64,000 nt of DNA from Ulota crispa (GCA_963920765.1 OY987247.1:11256471-11320470), one strand, 5' to 3'; counted from the stretch's first letter, positions 34,188 through 45,445 are shown. Translations and numbers: made by a program. The notes: generated from the sequence alone by a model not told the origin.

Positions 34188-34438
34188 GGGGGAATGCTAT
34201 ATCGTGAGCGGGGATACATGAGCCGTGAGTCTAGATTTTTTATCAAAATAGTCAATTTCACCTTTAATTGTGAATGTAGGGCTTTATAATGATGCATTTT
34301 AAACTTATATTTTTTGAAAAACTTACATTTAAAAAAAAATTCCATTGATTTTGAGCTCAAAATTGATTCCTGCTCACCAAATCTTGGCTCACCGCTCATA
34401 GGCTCACCAATTTATGCTCACAAAATAGCGTCCTCCCC
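34188..34438. mobile_element. TIR element with 7-bp CAATTGA duplication
   Basis: The ends GGGGGAATGCTATATCGTGAG and CACAAAATAGCGTCCTCCCC are inverted repeats. CAATTGA lies on both sides (34181-34187 and 34439-34445). The surrounding sequence matches 38860-39190, where GCCCAATTGACTGATTGAGC has no insert. Confidence 0.75.
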
Positions 34439-35205
34439 CAATTGAGCTCATGGTTAGTCCAATGTAGCAACTTATAGGTGACTTTAGAAAATGACAAAAG
34501 AAACTTACTTTGTACATGTTGTTAACACTCATTGTTGCCAACATGAAGTCCATACATGGATTTAAAACCATGTCACCCATTTAAAATGAAAAATAATACT
34601 TTGATTCTTCCTATTTTAGGTTTAAAACCCTAAACAATTCCTAACAAAACACAAGAGGACAGACACACTCATCCGTGTTTCGTGCCTCCACTTGTGCTGT
34701 CTGTTTCGTGCATCCGCTTGTGCTGTCTGAGAGCTAAATCTTGCCCAAAGTAACAACCCTGAATAGGACCCCTTCCCGTGCCAAGCTTTGGCAGATTCAA
34801 ATTTAGTGATGAAAACATGAGTGTAGCCTTGACGTTTGTTCATTTCGCTCAAGTCTAAGCCCCTGCAACACCGATGCATATCACCTGCATAATTAGCTCC
34901 TGCCACCACCGTTCGAACAATAATTTCCCCAACATTTTGCATTCACCAACTACCAAGCACCTCATAGTTTCACAATCTTAACAAAGCCGGTTGAGTTGTA
35001 GGTGGCCGTCCCAATAAACGAATGACGTTGTATCAATAAACGAGAAGAACGAAGACATGTGACTGTACTGGTTGCTTCATAAACAAAGCGCTTGAACGTT
35101 CTTCGACTAACTCAACATCCAGAACAACAACAAAAGCAGAAGCATACCAAATGCACAAACAGGTTGGAGCTAGGGTTCGCAAGATCGGGAGAATCGGGAT
35201 CCTCC
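34439..35205. repeat. Segment paralogous to 38900-39190, with an internal direct repeat
   Basis: TTTGTACATG, TTGCCAACA and AAATCTTGCCCAAAG occur in the same order in both places. A stretch with TTTGGCAGATTC and GAAAACATGAGTGTAGCCTT near 34783-34835 repeats that at 34077-34125. No gene recognised. Confidence 0.55.
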
Positions 35206-35465
35206 ATGGTGATCGCCAAGCTCTCGGTCCCTTTCGAACCTCCGGCAAGCTCTGCCATTCCAGCAGCGGCGACACTTCTTTCACATCGCCCTCGCCATCT
35301 TTTTTGGTATAAAAAGCAATACTCTCAACTCCAAAAACGTTCAGCTGCTAATAGGCTGTTATCTCTAGAAAAGATCAGTACCTTCCTGTGGTTTCAACTC
35401 TCAATTCTGAACAAACTAGAGCGCAGCTGCAAAGCACAAATTGCTTGGATCTGTTTGAGATGTAG
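35206..35465 (+). CDS. Possible first exon with targeting-peptide-like start (unrecognised)
   Basis: The frame MVIAKLSVPFEPPASSAIPA is followed by basic and serine-rich sequence. It runs 86 codons to a good plant splice donor, AG|GTGAG at 35465/35466, just before a stop. The Ala/Ser/Pro/Arg-rich start could be an organelle targeting peptide. The sequence is GC-richer than its neighbours. No acceptor or downstream exon is identified, so it may also be chance. Confidence 0.25.
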
Positions 35466-35847
35466 GTGAGAAATTAGGGCTCTGGTGATTGCAGCTGGAG
35501 AGTATGTGAGAGGCCATTCTTGGAGGGAAACTTGGGAGACAACGGAAGCTAACTCTAAGCTAACCCTGCGAAGTCCCTACCGTAGTGAACTACAGTAGTG
35601 ACTAGCCTACCACGTAGGTACTGTTAACTTACACAAGTTTTCTCGTTTACTGCATCTTGCTTTGGGCCCGGTTCAAACTACTGTAGTGACCGGACAAAAT
35701 AATCTCAAATGTGAATAGTTGAAATATCAATTTTGTCCTTTAAAGATTCAAAGGGTTCACATTTGGGGTTTGTTTGGTACTTCAACTTGTCATGTCACCA
35801 ACTAGTATGTTCAAGTTAGTGGACAAGATAGTGAAAATTTGGGGCTT
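35466..35847. other. Nothing recognised
   Basis: Contains one GGCCCGGTTCAAACTA at about 35665 that resembles the end of the next element. Confidence 0.3.
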
Positions 35848-36455
35848 GCTCTAAGGCCCGGTTCAAACTAGGATGTCCACAACCACCAGACAAAACCGTA
35901 AGCAATCTCATTGGTCAACCCTAAGGTTTTGTTCAATATGGCATTCACACTAGAGGGACGTCTAGTGGAGGATGAGTCCATGTCATCACCTTTTCCCTCC
36001 AAGATGGGAGTGGAGCTCACTTGTGGTGGTCAAGATTTGAGGTCACCTTGGGAGGTGACCTCAAATCTTGTTCTTTGGACAAAACCCTCCCTCTCACTCC
36101 ATGTGAGGTAAAGACAAAATCAAGTCAATTAAGAATAGAAAGAAAAAAAGTGATCCTCCACTAGAAGTCTAGTGCCCGGTGTGAATGCATCCACCGGACG
36201 GACAAAACTATGATGACATGGCAATTTCCCCTCCATAATCCATTGGATGAAACACTAGAGAGGGGCTTTTGTCCTGTGGTGCCGCACATCTTGGTCTGCA
36301 CTGGGGTACCAAACTTGTCTGGTAGAGGAACACTCTTGAAATGGCACACGCAACGACTAGATGACATGGAAGTGGTTCTAATAGATGAAACACTATACAA
36401 AGTGCCAGTTTTTGTATTTTGTCCAACCACTAGTCTAAACCAAGGCCTTAGAGCA
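35848..36455. mobile_element. TIR/foldback element (TCTAAGGCCCGGTT ends)
   Basis: The left end CTAAGGCCCGGTTCAAACTA pairs loosely with the right end TAGTCTAAACCAAGGCCTTAG. A perfect inner hairpin, TTTGAGGTCACC and GGTGACCTCAAA, lies at about 36036-36067. No gene. Confidence 0.55.
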
Positions 36456-36574
36456 TGCTCAATCCACCTCCCAAGCATGTCAAATATACTAAGCTTGATT
36501 TTTTAATAGATAATAGATCATAATATAAGAATTACATAATTTGAAGGGCATGAAACTTCTTATTGTGAAAATGC

Positions 36575-37170
36575 TACAAAATTTTGGTTTGGACATTGGT
36601 TGATTTAGATATACCACAAGTGTCAGCTAATTTCTAAAAAACTTAGAGGCCCCTTCATTATAAGCCTAAATAAAAGAAGAATAGTAAAGAGATTTATACG
36701 TACATTTATTGTTCCTTTAACTAAATTTTCTTTATTTAGGTTTGATTTGGAGAGGCTTCTAAATTTTTTGGAAGTTAGCTAACCATTAGGAAAAATATGG
36801 GGCCTCAAGAAGGCCTTCATGAACAATTCCAGCCCTCATTTTTTTTGGTTCCCAATGTGGGGAACCAACCCCTATTGATGGCCAACAAAATTAATTAAAA
36901 AAATTCAAAAATTCAAAAAAAAATCTTAGAAAAAAACCAAAAAAAAGTTGATTTGTTTGATTTTTTTGGTTTTTTTCTATTAAATCAAAAAAATCAAAAA
37001 AGTTGATGTGGCATCAATGATGCCACATCAACCTGTGCATGATTTTATTGGGAACCAAGTTCCCATGGCTGGGACCCTCCCAACTCAGGGCCTTATAGGG
37101 GCCCCATATTTTTCCTAATAGTTTGATGTGGAGTATCTAAATCAAATAATCAACCAATGTTCTAACCAAA
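36575..37170. mobile_element. Foldback element split by a MITE
   Basis: Related to 17335-17765. The stretch from TTTGGTTTGGACATTGGTTG (36580) to AATCAACCAATGTTCTAACC (37142) forms the arms. The MITE at 36789-37115 sits in the right half. Confidence 0.6.
36789..37115. mobile_element. GGAAAAATATGGGGCC MITE, copy 2, possible TA duplication
   Basis: The ends GGAAAAATATGGGGCC and GGCCCCATATTTTTCC are perfect inverted repeats. TA stands immediately outside both ends, which would fit a Tc1/mariner (Stowaway-like) target. Nested in the foldback at 36575-37170. Confidence 0.75.
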
Positions 37171-37913
37171 TTTTATTACGTTTTGACAATAAAAAAATTC
37201 ATACCCTTCAAACCATGCAATTTTTATATTATGATTTATTACCCATTAAAAAGGCAGACTTGGTATACCAGGCCTGTTTGGCAATTGGACTAAGGATCCT
37301 TTTAATAACACAAATTTGTATTAATTCAAAATATATGTGGATATGCAAAGAGAATTAATAATTGACATTTTCATTAATTCAATTGATCCAGGAGATTTTC
37401 TTAACACATAACTTAACAAGAGAGTGTGAAAGATGTTGCATTGCTAAGGTTATGCCACCAAGTTGCTATTTAAAGTGCGTTTTTGTGTTGTAACACAATG
37501 TAGATATTAAAAACATAGTTGAAATTGTATATTGATATAACTAAGTATATGATTGATAGTACTAAAAATTAGTAATAACATAAATTATAAAAGTAAGTCG
37601 TGAATATAAAAAAGAAAGAAGGAGGTGCTTAGGATAGAAACTGTAGCATAGAGATTAGAGGCTAAATAAAAGATATATATAAGAAGGTTGGGAACATAAT
37701 CCTATGCATATGTATGTGTGGAGGTTAAAGCTTTTAAACTTTTTTTTGACTTGCTCTGGAAAAAAAGGTAATAAATAATTGTCCTTAACAATTCAAAATG
37801 AGTTGTTTAGGACAAGAATCAACTATATCAAAATTTGACATATTTAGTTGCTTGTAGTTGTTGTGGAGTTGTAGTTGTTGTGGAGTTGGTGTTGTGTTGT
37901 TGTCAACATGTCG
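37171..37913. other. Nothing recognised
   Basis: AT-rich, with a GTTGTGGAGTTG short repeat near 37859-37890. Confidence 0.35.
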
Positions 37914-38154
37914 TTAACCCTAGAGCGCCCAATTTTTGAATTAAAAAAAGCTTGACTTGCTTGCAATCAAAGTGCCATGTGGACTAAAAATACAATCCAC
38001 AAGATCGCATTATATGAATTGGTAGTGAAAACATCGTGTTGGACTTGATTGTAGGTGGTTTCACCAAAAGAGAGATGAGATTATATCAATCAAAAATGCC
38101 TTGATCCAGCTTTTTGAGAGGCAGTATATTGTCTCTCAGATGCTCAGGGGTTAA
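37914..38154. mobile_element. TTAA-flanked short TIR element, copy 5
   Basis: The left end TTAACCCTAGAGCGCCC pairs with the right end GATGCTCAGGGGTTAA. At 241 bp it is a small member of the subfamily seen at 39712-40474. Confidence 0.55.
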
Positions 38155-38829
38155 TTAGGACATGACATATTTTCATTCTCTACTATTAGTGGGCTTCATT
38201 TGTCTAGGCACAAAGAAATTTTCTTTCTTTCTAAGGTTGACTTGATCAACATTATCTTACAAGCGTGAACTTTTTTTCCATTTTTTGAGGTTGCCATTAG
38301 TTTTCTCTTGACAAATTGTGCACACCATTGCCAAGTGTCATGTATCCATTTGTTGTTGCTTGCTTTTTGCAATTCATTCTATTTTTAATTGTTTGTTTTG
38401 TAAATATCTCTATTTGCTTGGGATCAAATGTAGTTGCTACAAAGTTGTCTTTTTTTTGTTACAAAAGAGTTGTAATTTAGTTGCTACATGCTTAGTTGTT
38501 GAGGTTTTGAGGAGGTTTTTGCAAGATTTGAATTTTATTCACAATTTTTGTAATTACAGCCTATTTAGTCTATAGTCAACTAGTAGCATGGTTATTACTT
38601 TGGGCAAGATTTGGCTATTGAACAAGACAAGCGGATGGATGGATTGTACTAGGCAAGGTGGTTGCCCATGCTTGAATTGGGCGGCAGATGTCAAGGCGCA
38701 ATTGCAAGGTTGCATCCATCATCTATGCCCCAACTTTAAAATAAATAAAAAATGCTTGTGTTTGCACCTTGACTATTTGAGTTCACGCTAGACAAATAAT
38801 CTGTTTAGGGTTGGTGTATTATAACTATG
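38155..38829. other. Nothing recognised
   Basis: No supported gene or repeat. Confidence 0.35.
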
Positions 38830-39470
38830 GTTGTCACATAGGGACTACCCATCCGTCTGCTTACCCAATTGTCCAAAGTGCCCAATTGACTGATTGAGCT
38901 CATGTTTGATCAATATAATAAACTCATAGTTGGTTTTAATAAATGATGAAAAGTTTACTTTGTACATGCTAGTAACATTCAATGTTGCCAACACAAAGTG
39001 AAAACAAGGACAAAATCATGTAGTAAAAATGAAAAATAGTAAATTGATTCTTCCTTTTTAAGGTCAAAATCCAAATACCCTAAAACTCAACATTGGATGG
39101 ATGGGTTTGTTTGTGCTATCTAGAATGCCCATTTTCTTGTCTAATTTGACAGCCAAATCTTGCCCAAAGCAACAACCATGAATGAGACAACCATGGTGGG
39201 CATGTCTATCCAACATTCCAATGTTGCATTTTTAAGGTTTTGACCTAAAAAAATAAGTTAGAATTGAATTACTGCATTTTATTGTTTTAGGTGACTTGAT
39301 TTTAAATCTACCTCCTCACTGCATGTTGGCAAGCATGTGTGTAAACAACATGTACAAACTACAAAGTAGTGAAAGTACTAAACTTTTTTACAATTTTTTG
39401 AAATCAACTATGAGTTGATTACATCATACAAGCCAACACTCAATTGTATGTGTGGGGCAAACAAGTAGGC
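38830..39470. mobile_element. Foldback element
   Basis: The left half (CCCAATTG, AACTCATAGTTG, TTTGTACATG, AATGTTGCCAACA) recurs in reverse complement in the right half (TTGGCAAGCATG, CATGTACAAA, CAACTATGAGTTG, CAATTG). It is related to 34439-34830 and contains the insert-free version of the site occupied at 34188. Confidence 0.6.
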
Positions 39471-39589
39471 AAACAAACAATTTGTTCAACATGATAACCA
39501 TGCTTTAAAGCATGATTTTCCATTTTGTTGATCTTTTAACTTGCATTCAACATGCTTTATAATAGTTGTCCAAATCCCAATTCCATATA

Positions 39590-40580
39590 TAATTGTTGAT
39601 TTCATTTAAAAGGCTTTTATATATATGCTTCCATCATACGTTCTAAGTTTACACCAAAAAACATAGTAATATATTTGATGAGTTGTTTGGAGTGCTAGAT
39701 TGATGATGCCCTTAACCCTTGAGCGCCTGGAGTTTTTTCGCATGGGAAGGTTTGCTGCAAGGTGTGTAGGTTTGAAAATCCCTGTGTTTCCGCAATATTT
39801 CGATCCAGGCAGTTTCACCTTTGAATCAAGAAGAGGGGTCGATGCTGCAGCGGGGGGGAAATTAAAACCCGATTCTAACGTGTGGATCGTTTGATTATGT
39901 TGGTCAAACTTTAGTTGACTTGTCATTTTTTTCTGAAATTCAAGTTGCTCCCGGGTTTGCACGTGGGTGTTCACTTTGCAAGTTTAAAAGTGAGCCTGGA
40001 TTTTTTGCCAGGCATCCGGTAGTTAAGTAGGCTTAGGCTTGTCAAATTCCAGATGAATTTGGGTATTGGACCATTTCACTAAGTGGCTTTTACTATGCCT
40101 GCCTCAGAGGGTTCACTGCCTGACAACCGGTTCATGGCAGGAGGGCTACCGGCACAAAGTACCCTGCAGCCTGTACCTTGCTGTGTGGAGGGCCTAAATT
40201 GCTCTCCCACCCTTTGTCTGGAAACTACCCCGGTCACAAAATGATGAGTTCCGGTCCCCTAAAGCCCTGAAAACTGAAGGCAACCCCCAATCATGCATGA
40301 AATTCTCCCAAATGAAGATTCTCTGGGCTTGTGACCCCACTCAGCCTAATGAACAAATCTAACCCCTACGATTTGGTACAGACCGTACCTCAGTACCCCA
40401 AAATCCCAGCCCAGGAGCCCCTCTTTTATAATTTGTAGCGACAGGATCCTAGTCATGGGGCGCTCAGGGGTTAGTGCTGAATTGAGAGGACTTAGGTTTC
40501 GGCCTTTCAGGTGCTCACTCAGAAAATTAGGATTCCAGTTGCCACGTTAAGTTACATCAGAGCTCGAAATCCCAACAGAG
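39590..40580 (+). repeat. Dispersed segment paralogous to 63590-63870, split by a TTAA element
   Basis: GAGTTGTTTGGAGTGCT before the insert, and GGACTTAGGTTTC and CAGGTGCTCACTCAG after it, match 63714-63813 in order. At 63740 only a short remnant separates them. Confidence 0.7.
39712..40474. mobile_element. TTAA-type TIR element, copy 4
   Basis: The left end TTAACCCTTGAGCGCCTGG pairs with the right end GGGGCGCTCAGGGGTTAG. It is GC-richer than its neighbours. The right flank TTAG is one base off TTAA. No transposase is recognised. Confidence 0.6.
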
Positions 40581-41293
40581 GGTGTAAACTAGAGATTGGT
40601 GGTTCCAAATGGGAATTGATACAATATGTAATTACACTGGGTTCTTGTCATACGTACACAGGGGTGAATTCAACTAATCACCAGCAAGCCTTCCTCCCCC
40701 TCCCCTCCCGGTTCGGTTTATTGCACGTAGGTCGACGTGAGTGCAAGGTGGATATTCTCAGCTTCCTATCTTTTCTGCCCATCAAAAATGTAGGTAACAT
40801 ATTTACTATCAAGAGATTGGAAACTTTAAATTTTCATTTTAATTTAGAGGCTTTGATTCAGTCTAAGGTAGAACGTCAAAGGAGAACCCAACTGAACAAC
40901 GCCAAAACAAGAGACGCATTGTTACTTTCACCCTATTAGTAACTTGTTTTTAAGAAAAGCTGGTATTTTCCACCCTCAAAGCATCCACACTCTTGTAGTC
41001 TAAATAGGTCCTCAATAGCATTTGGCGTGGCTACTCTGCTTGGCTCAGCTCACCACAAACGTGCTAGCGCCGTATGCCAGTAATGGCTCATTCAATTGTA
41101 GCTCAAACATTGAAATGTTAAGGGTTTGATGAATTGTTAACGAGCCCAAATAAAAAACAATTGAAATTTGTTGATTGGTCAACACAAGAGAATTACAATT
41201 GAAGCTCAACACTTGTCCTCCATGATGCGCGCTCAATCCTTGCTTGTACCTACTTGAGGATAAGGATGAGGCATTTGAAATTTGAGCGAGTGC
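40581..41293. other. Nothing recognised
   Basis: A 142-codon plus frame at 40511-40939 has mixed composition but no motif that I know. Confidence 0.3.
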
Positions 41294-41667
41294 CTAAGGT
41301 AGAAATACCATAAACGGTTATTGCCCAATAATGGCTAAGTAGAGTGTTCTTAAACCAACAAGAGCTGGCTTTGAAAGAGATTTTAGAAAGATGCTCTTTC
41401 CTCGCATTAGATTGGTTCAAATTTATTTTGGAACAAGGTTCTAGAGGTAGTTGTTTAAGGTGCACCTATGAAACCAAAATCGGTCCAAACCCTAAATCCA
41501 CATTTATATTGCATAAAATATTCATTTTTGAGTTTTTTTTTTTTTGTTGTTGTTGCATTCTTCCTTATTCTTGTTTCTCCACAAATTGAGCTTAATTTCT
41601 CAAGAAATACCCCATATCTTCAAGCTAAAGTGCTTTATTTTAACCGTTTATGATATTTCTACCTTAG
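41294..41667. mobile_element. TIR element (CTAAGGTAGAAATA ends)
   Basis: The left end CTAAGGTAGAAATACCATAA pairs with the right end TTATGATATTTCTACCTTAG; the inverted repeats are 27 bases with one mismatch. Length 374 bp. Confidence 0.75.
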
Positions 41668-42564
41668 TAGTAGATGCATCCTGGACACTTGAGTGCTCCC
41701 GGTTGCGTGCAAGGGTGCGGATGCTCCGGCCCCACCTGGACGTATCACGGATTTACAAGAAACTAGGTCGAACCAGGGGAGGAAAGAGCAGGAAGGGAAG
41801 GGCAGCGAGGGGAGGGCTAGCTGCTGGTCGGTCTATTTGACCCCGTGTATATATACTGTATATAGTACAGTACAACCAAAATCCTCTGTACATATATCAA
41901 TAATCTTTCAAATGACGCTCACATGGCTTGCTCTCCTTTTTCTGTGATATTCCGATGCTACTAAGTCATTGTGAAACTCCTGCTCGGGCTCCTGCTCGCC
42001 GAAAAATTACATGTCTACATCTCCACCTTAGCTTCCGATTGGTGCTCCGGGTACACGAAAGAATTCAAAATGCAATTGATGGTGGTATCCGCTTGGTTCA
42101 TATGTTTTCGAGTTCTAGTTAATTCGAGAATGTTAGGAAAAAAGCTCTCTAAAGTTTAAGCTCCTGCAAGTCTAAAATTGACGCTCCGAACGGGCTCCAA
42201 AGAAGAGTGCCAGTGTCTTCAATATTGTATAACTTTGTGACTAGTATGACATTTACAAGTAAAGAAAGGGGGTGGTTGCGGGTTCCACTTGAATTGCTTG
42301 GTGAACTGCACGATGGATCAGCATGAGGGATTCGATGTCAACAAGCAAGGATTATGATGTCATTGCTTGTACAACCCAGTTTTTCAGCGCACCTCGTGCA
42401 ATACGAAACTTGATACGAAAGCTCTGTACCGTGCGAGAGAGAGCACGAAAATTGACCAGTCAGTGCTTGAACGTGAGTAATGCGTTGTCATTGAACTGTG
42501 CATGACCGGGGTTGAACCGTCGTGACAACACAGTACGAGCTGAGGATGAACACAAAATTCAAGG

Positions 42565-42571
42565 TATTTAA
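42565..42571 (+). promoter_or_regulatory. Candidate TATA box of MTPSL gene 2
   Basis: TATTTAA in the context AAGGTATTTAA, about 215 bases before the ATG. Conserved at 13617-13623. Confidence 0.35.
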
Positions 42572-42784
42572 GGAACGGTGATGTTGCTAACGCAAGGTGC
42601 ATGAAGTAGAGTGTGAGAATCTGCGAGCTCAGAATAGGAGTGAAGAGGGCGATGTATCCCAAGTGTTGCTTGCATTGTATGGCATCAAGGGATTGAGATC
42701 TCGTGGTCTTTGATTTCTGTTTCCAGATTGATCTCTTTCTCTCATCCAGATCATACGCATCCAGATACGCTGTGTACGGTGGCC

Positions 42785-43906
42785 ATGGCGATGTCGACGG
42801 ATCCAATATCAACAGACGTAGAAGCGTCCAAGGACGATGGCCAGCTTCCACCCTTGCTGTCCATGATCGTACAAGGCCTGCCGCCAATGCACCAGTCCAA
42901 GTACGTTCACAAGGCAGAAAAGGCCATGTTTCGGTACGTGGAGAGCAACGGGAACATCCGTTCCTTTGGCGACTGCTGTCGTGTAGGCCTTTCATCTGCT
43001 AGCTATGGGCACTGCGGAGTAATCAGCGTGGACCGCCTCGTAGCAATCTCCTCTTATTATGCATTCGCGTTCCTGCTGGATGATGTCTTCTTCGACGACA
43101 CCGATAACCGAGACGATGTTTTTCTGGACCAGTATGACATCGACCGCACTGCTCGTGAGAGCCCCCAGAAAACGCAAGAGTATCTCGATCATCTGACCTC
43201 TGTTTTCGCTCAACAGCAGCCGCCACGCAGTCCTGCCACCTTAATTGAGACCATGATGTGCGAGTTGGGCAGGGACATGTTGTCGTTGTCCAACCCAGAA
43301 TGGTTCAGCGCCTTCGTGGAGAGCCTCGACGACCACTACCGCACATGTGCTACCATCCATGCTGATATCCTTGCAGGCCACAACTTATGCATCCAAGATT
43401 TGGAGGCTTTTACCGTCATGCGTGGTGGCGACATTGGTGGCAAGTTCATTCAGTTGCTGGTTGAGTTTGCCAGCAACACGTACCTTCCAAGTGCACTGAG
43501 ATCAGATCCGTTCTTACACAAACTAATTACTGCAGCCTCCATCCATATAGGATTTGCAAACGACATCTTCTCGTATCACAAGGAGAGCTCGCGAGAAGGG
43601 AATCCTCGCAACCTGATCACAGTGCTCATGAAATGCGAACGGCAGTCCTTTCCCCACACTGTGCGCCGAGCAATAAAGCTCGTGAACGAGTATGCTCGCA
43701 CCATCGTAGATATGGAGTCAGAAGCTTGGAACCCAGCTTTGCTGAATCACTTGCAGGAGATCAAAGCACTCATTGCAGGCAACATATACTTTAGTTGCAT
43801 GGACAAGCGCTATCGGCAAGCTGATTCAGTGTTTCCTGAACTGAGAGACACTACATCCAGTTGGAAGATAGTTCCTCTTCCTCCTTCAGGAGTTGCAGCT
43901 GCGTGA
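42785..43906 (+). CDS. Microbial-type terpene synthase (MTPSL), copy 2
   Basis: Class I terpene synthase of 373 residues, in one exon. DDVFFD lies at residues 99-104, NDIFSYHKE at 259-267 and the RY pair at 342-343, so all metal- and diphosphate-binding signatures are intact. The first 230 residues or so differ from copy 1 at about 39 positions, among them GNRDD/DNRDD beside the first motif and WELGRD/CELGRD; the remaining 138 residues are identical. The start is taken at MAMSTDP, the first ATG in frame; a TTG-initiated extension to 42710 is not credible. No transit peptide is evident. Substrate and product are unknown; differences in the amino half could change the product. The 3' flank is cut by a TTAA element 228 bases after the stop, so its polyadenylation site must differ from copy 1. 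Confidence 0.92.
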   Translation: MAMSTDPISTDVEASKDDGQLPPLLSMIVQGLPPMHQSKYVHKAEKAMFRYVESNGNIRSFGDCCRVGLSSASYGHCGVISVDRLVAISSYYAFAFLLDDVFFDDTDNRDDVFLDQYDIDRTARESPQKTQEYLDHLTSVFAQQQPPRSPATLIETMMCELGRDMLSLSNPEWFSAFVESLDDHYRTCATIHADILAGHNLCIQDLEAFTVMRGGDIGGKFIQLLVEFASNTYLPSALRSDPFLHKLITAASIHIGFANDIFSYHKESSREGNPRNLITVLMKCERQSFPHTVRRAIKLVNEYARTIVDMESEAWNPALLNHLQEIKALIAGNIYFSCMDKRYRQADSVFPELRDTTSSWKIVPLPPSGVAAA

Positions 43907-44082
43907 TTTACTTCTCACGCAGGTGCCACAGTAATTAATGTCCATCGATCTGATTCCAGAGCACCGAGAGTCGAACTACCTCAGAGGCTCAGACAGATAG
44001 TATGCCTAGTAATATTATAGTGCTAAATCTTTACTGTGGTACCAGGGATGAGTGAGCAGATATGTTTAGTGGAAGAGGAGCC
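43493..44082 (+). repeat. 590-bp identity tract shared with MTPSL gene 1
   Basis: Partner of 14546-15135, with no mismatch seen. Upstream codons and the bases after 44082 differ from copy 1. Confidence 0.9.
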
Positions 44083-44133
44083 GATTCAAGTTTAGCCTAG
44101 GTTTCTTCTGGGGCTGTGAACATCGACTTCATA

Positions 44134-45103
44134 TTAACCCCTAAAGGACCATGGTCTTTATTTTGTCAAAAGACACTCAAAACTGTCACTTTTATGGTAA
44201 AGAGTAAAAAAGTTTGAAAATTAATCTTTTTGCATATTTGACTGTAGGATCTTGTATTAGACTAGTATAGGAATGTGTCATACAAATCTCAAGAATTTTG
44301 ACAGCACAAATTGTAAGATAATTGCATTTAAAGTGTTAAAAACAACTTTTTTTGCACCTTGCTTAATTAGATTATTTGACTTTGAAATTTTTTAACTTAA
44401 AATTTTTGCACCACAAAGTTTGAAATTCTATTTTTGCATGGTGGGAAGTTGAGTTGGTAATCTTGGGGAAAAAAAACAACAAAAAATAATTAATTTTCAT
44501 TCTTTTAAAAAAACATTTGGTAGAAGAAGGTATGAGATAGAACAAAAACTTAATTTGCTAATAATCCTACAATGGAATTGAAACACAATAATCCCAATGG
44601 TGAGATTGTTCTAGAAAGTAAACTTCACACTCTCAAACTTTTTTTTTGAAAAAATGTTACACTTGCATTCAAAAAAGAAGTTTATAAGTTATTTTTTCAA
44701 GAAGTTTGTAAGTTATTTTTTCAAGAAGTTTGATGCTTGAATTGCCCAAAAAACAAGATTGTCCATAACTTTCTCATAACTAGTCCAAATGAAATGAATC
44801 AAAGCTTTAGATGTAGAAAAACATATAGTCTATAAGAGAGAAAAAAAACAAAAAAACAAAAAAACAAAATCAAGTTTTTATAAGAATTTTTTTTGCTGCC
44901 TAGAGTCCCCAAATTTGTGCTTATTTGGGCATAACTTTTGCTCTCTTGCATCAATTGGAATATAAATTAGATTCTCTAAAAGCTAATGTATTTTCCTATC
45001 TTCAAAAAAAGTTTCAAAAAATTAGGACAAAAATTGAGACTGTAGGTACTTACCCAAAATCCCATTTGTTCGTTGAACAGACACTTGGTCCTTTAGGGGT
45101 TAA
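44134..45103. mobile_element. TTAA-flanked TIR element, copy 2 (piggyBac-like ends)
   Basis: The left end TTAACCCCTAAAGGACCA and right end TGGTCCTTTAGGGGTTAA are inverted repeats broken by one base. Perfect TTAA stands on both sides. The interior resembles copy 1 (CCCAATGGTGAGA). A frame at 44925-45143 is not recognised. It interrupts the 3' flank of MTPSL gene 2. Confidence 0.8.
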
Positions 45104-45194
45104 GCACAAATATAGCCTCTTCAAAGCTCATACACAATCATAAATAAAGACTAGCCAATATACTTAGCTTAAGCTAGTAGCTACCTTATTTGTT

Positions 45195-45445
45195 AATTTG
45201 GGAAGAAACGCCCATAATGGGAATAAACTAGGTTTAAATTGATCACCTTAAACCGAGCTCTAGGTTTTAGCAGTGTTTTTTTTGGTACACGTGCCTTCAC
45301 TTGAGAGGAGGAACTTGCAAGGGACAAAATCTCAAGGGCTTAGATTGAATTTGATACCTTTGAATCTAGTGTTTAAACGGTTTAAAGAGAAACGCTCAGT
45401 TTAAGGTGAAGTGCAACTTGGGAATTTGGTTTTCCTAGTTTATTA
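45195..45445. mobile_element. AACACCATAT-family MITE (degenerate)
   Basis: The interior is shared with 12473-12743 and 61642-61897, including GTACACGTGCCTTCACTTGA and GAACTTGCAAGGGACAAAAT. The ends have drifted (AACGCCCATAATGG). Confidence 0.65.

Larger units (their letters stand above)
41845..44130 (+). repeat. Duplicated segment carrying MTPSL gene 2
   Basis: Diverged copy of 12890-15180. Similarity to the first copy ends at about 44130, three bases before the TTAA element begins. Confidence 0.85.
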
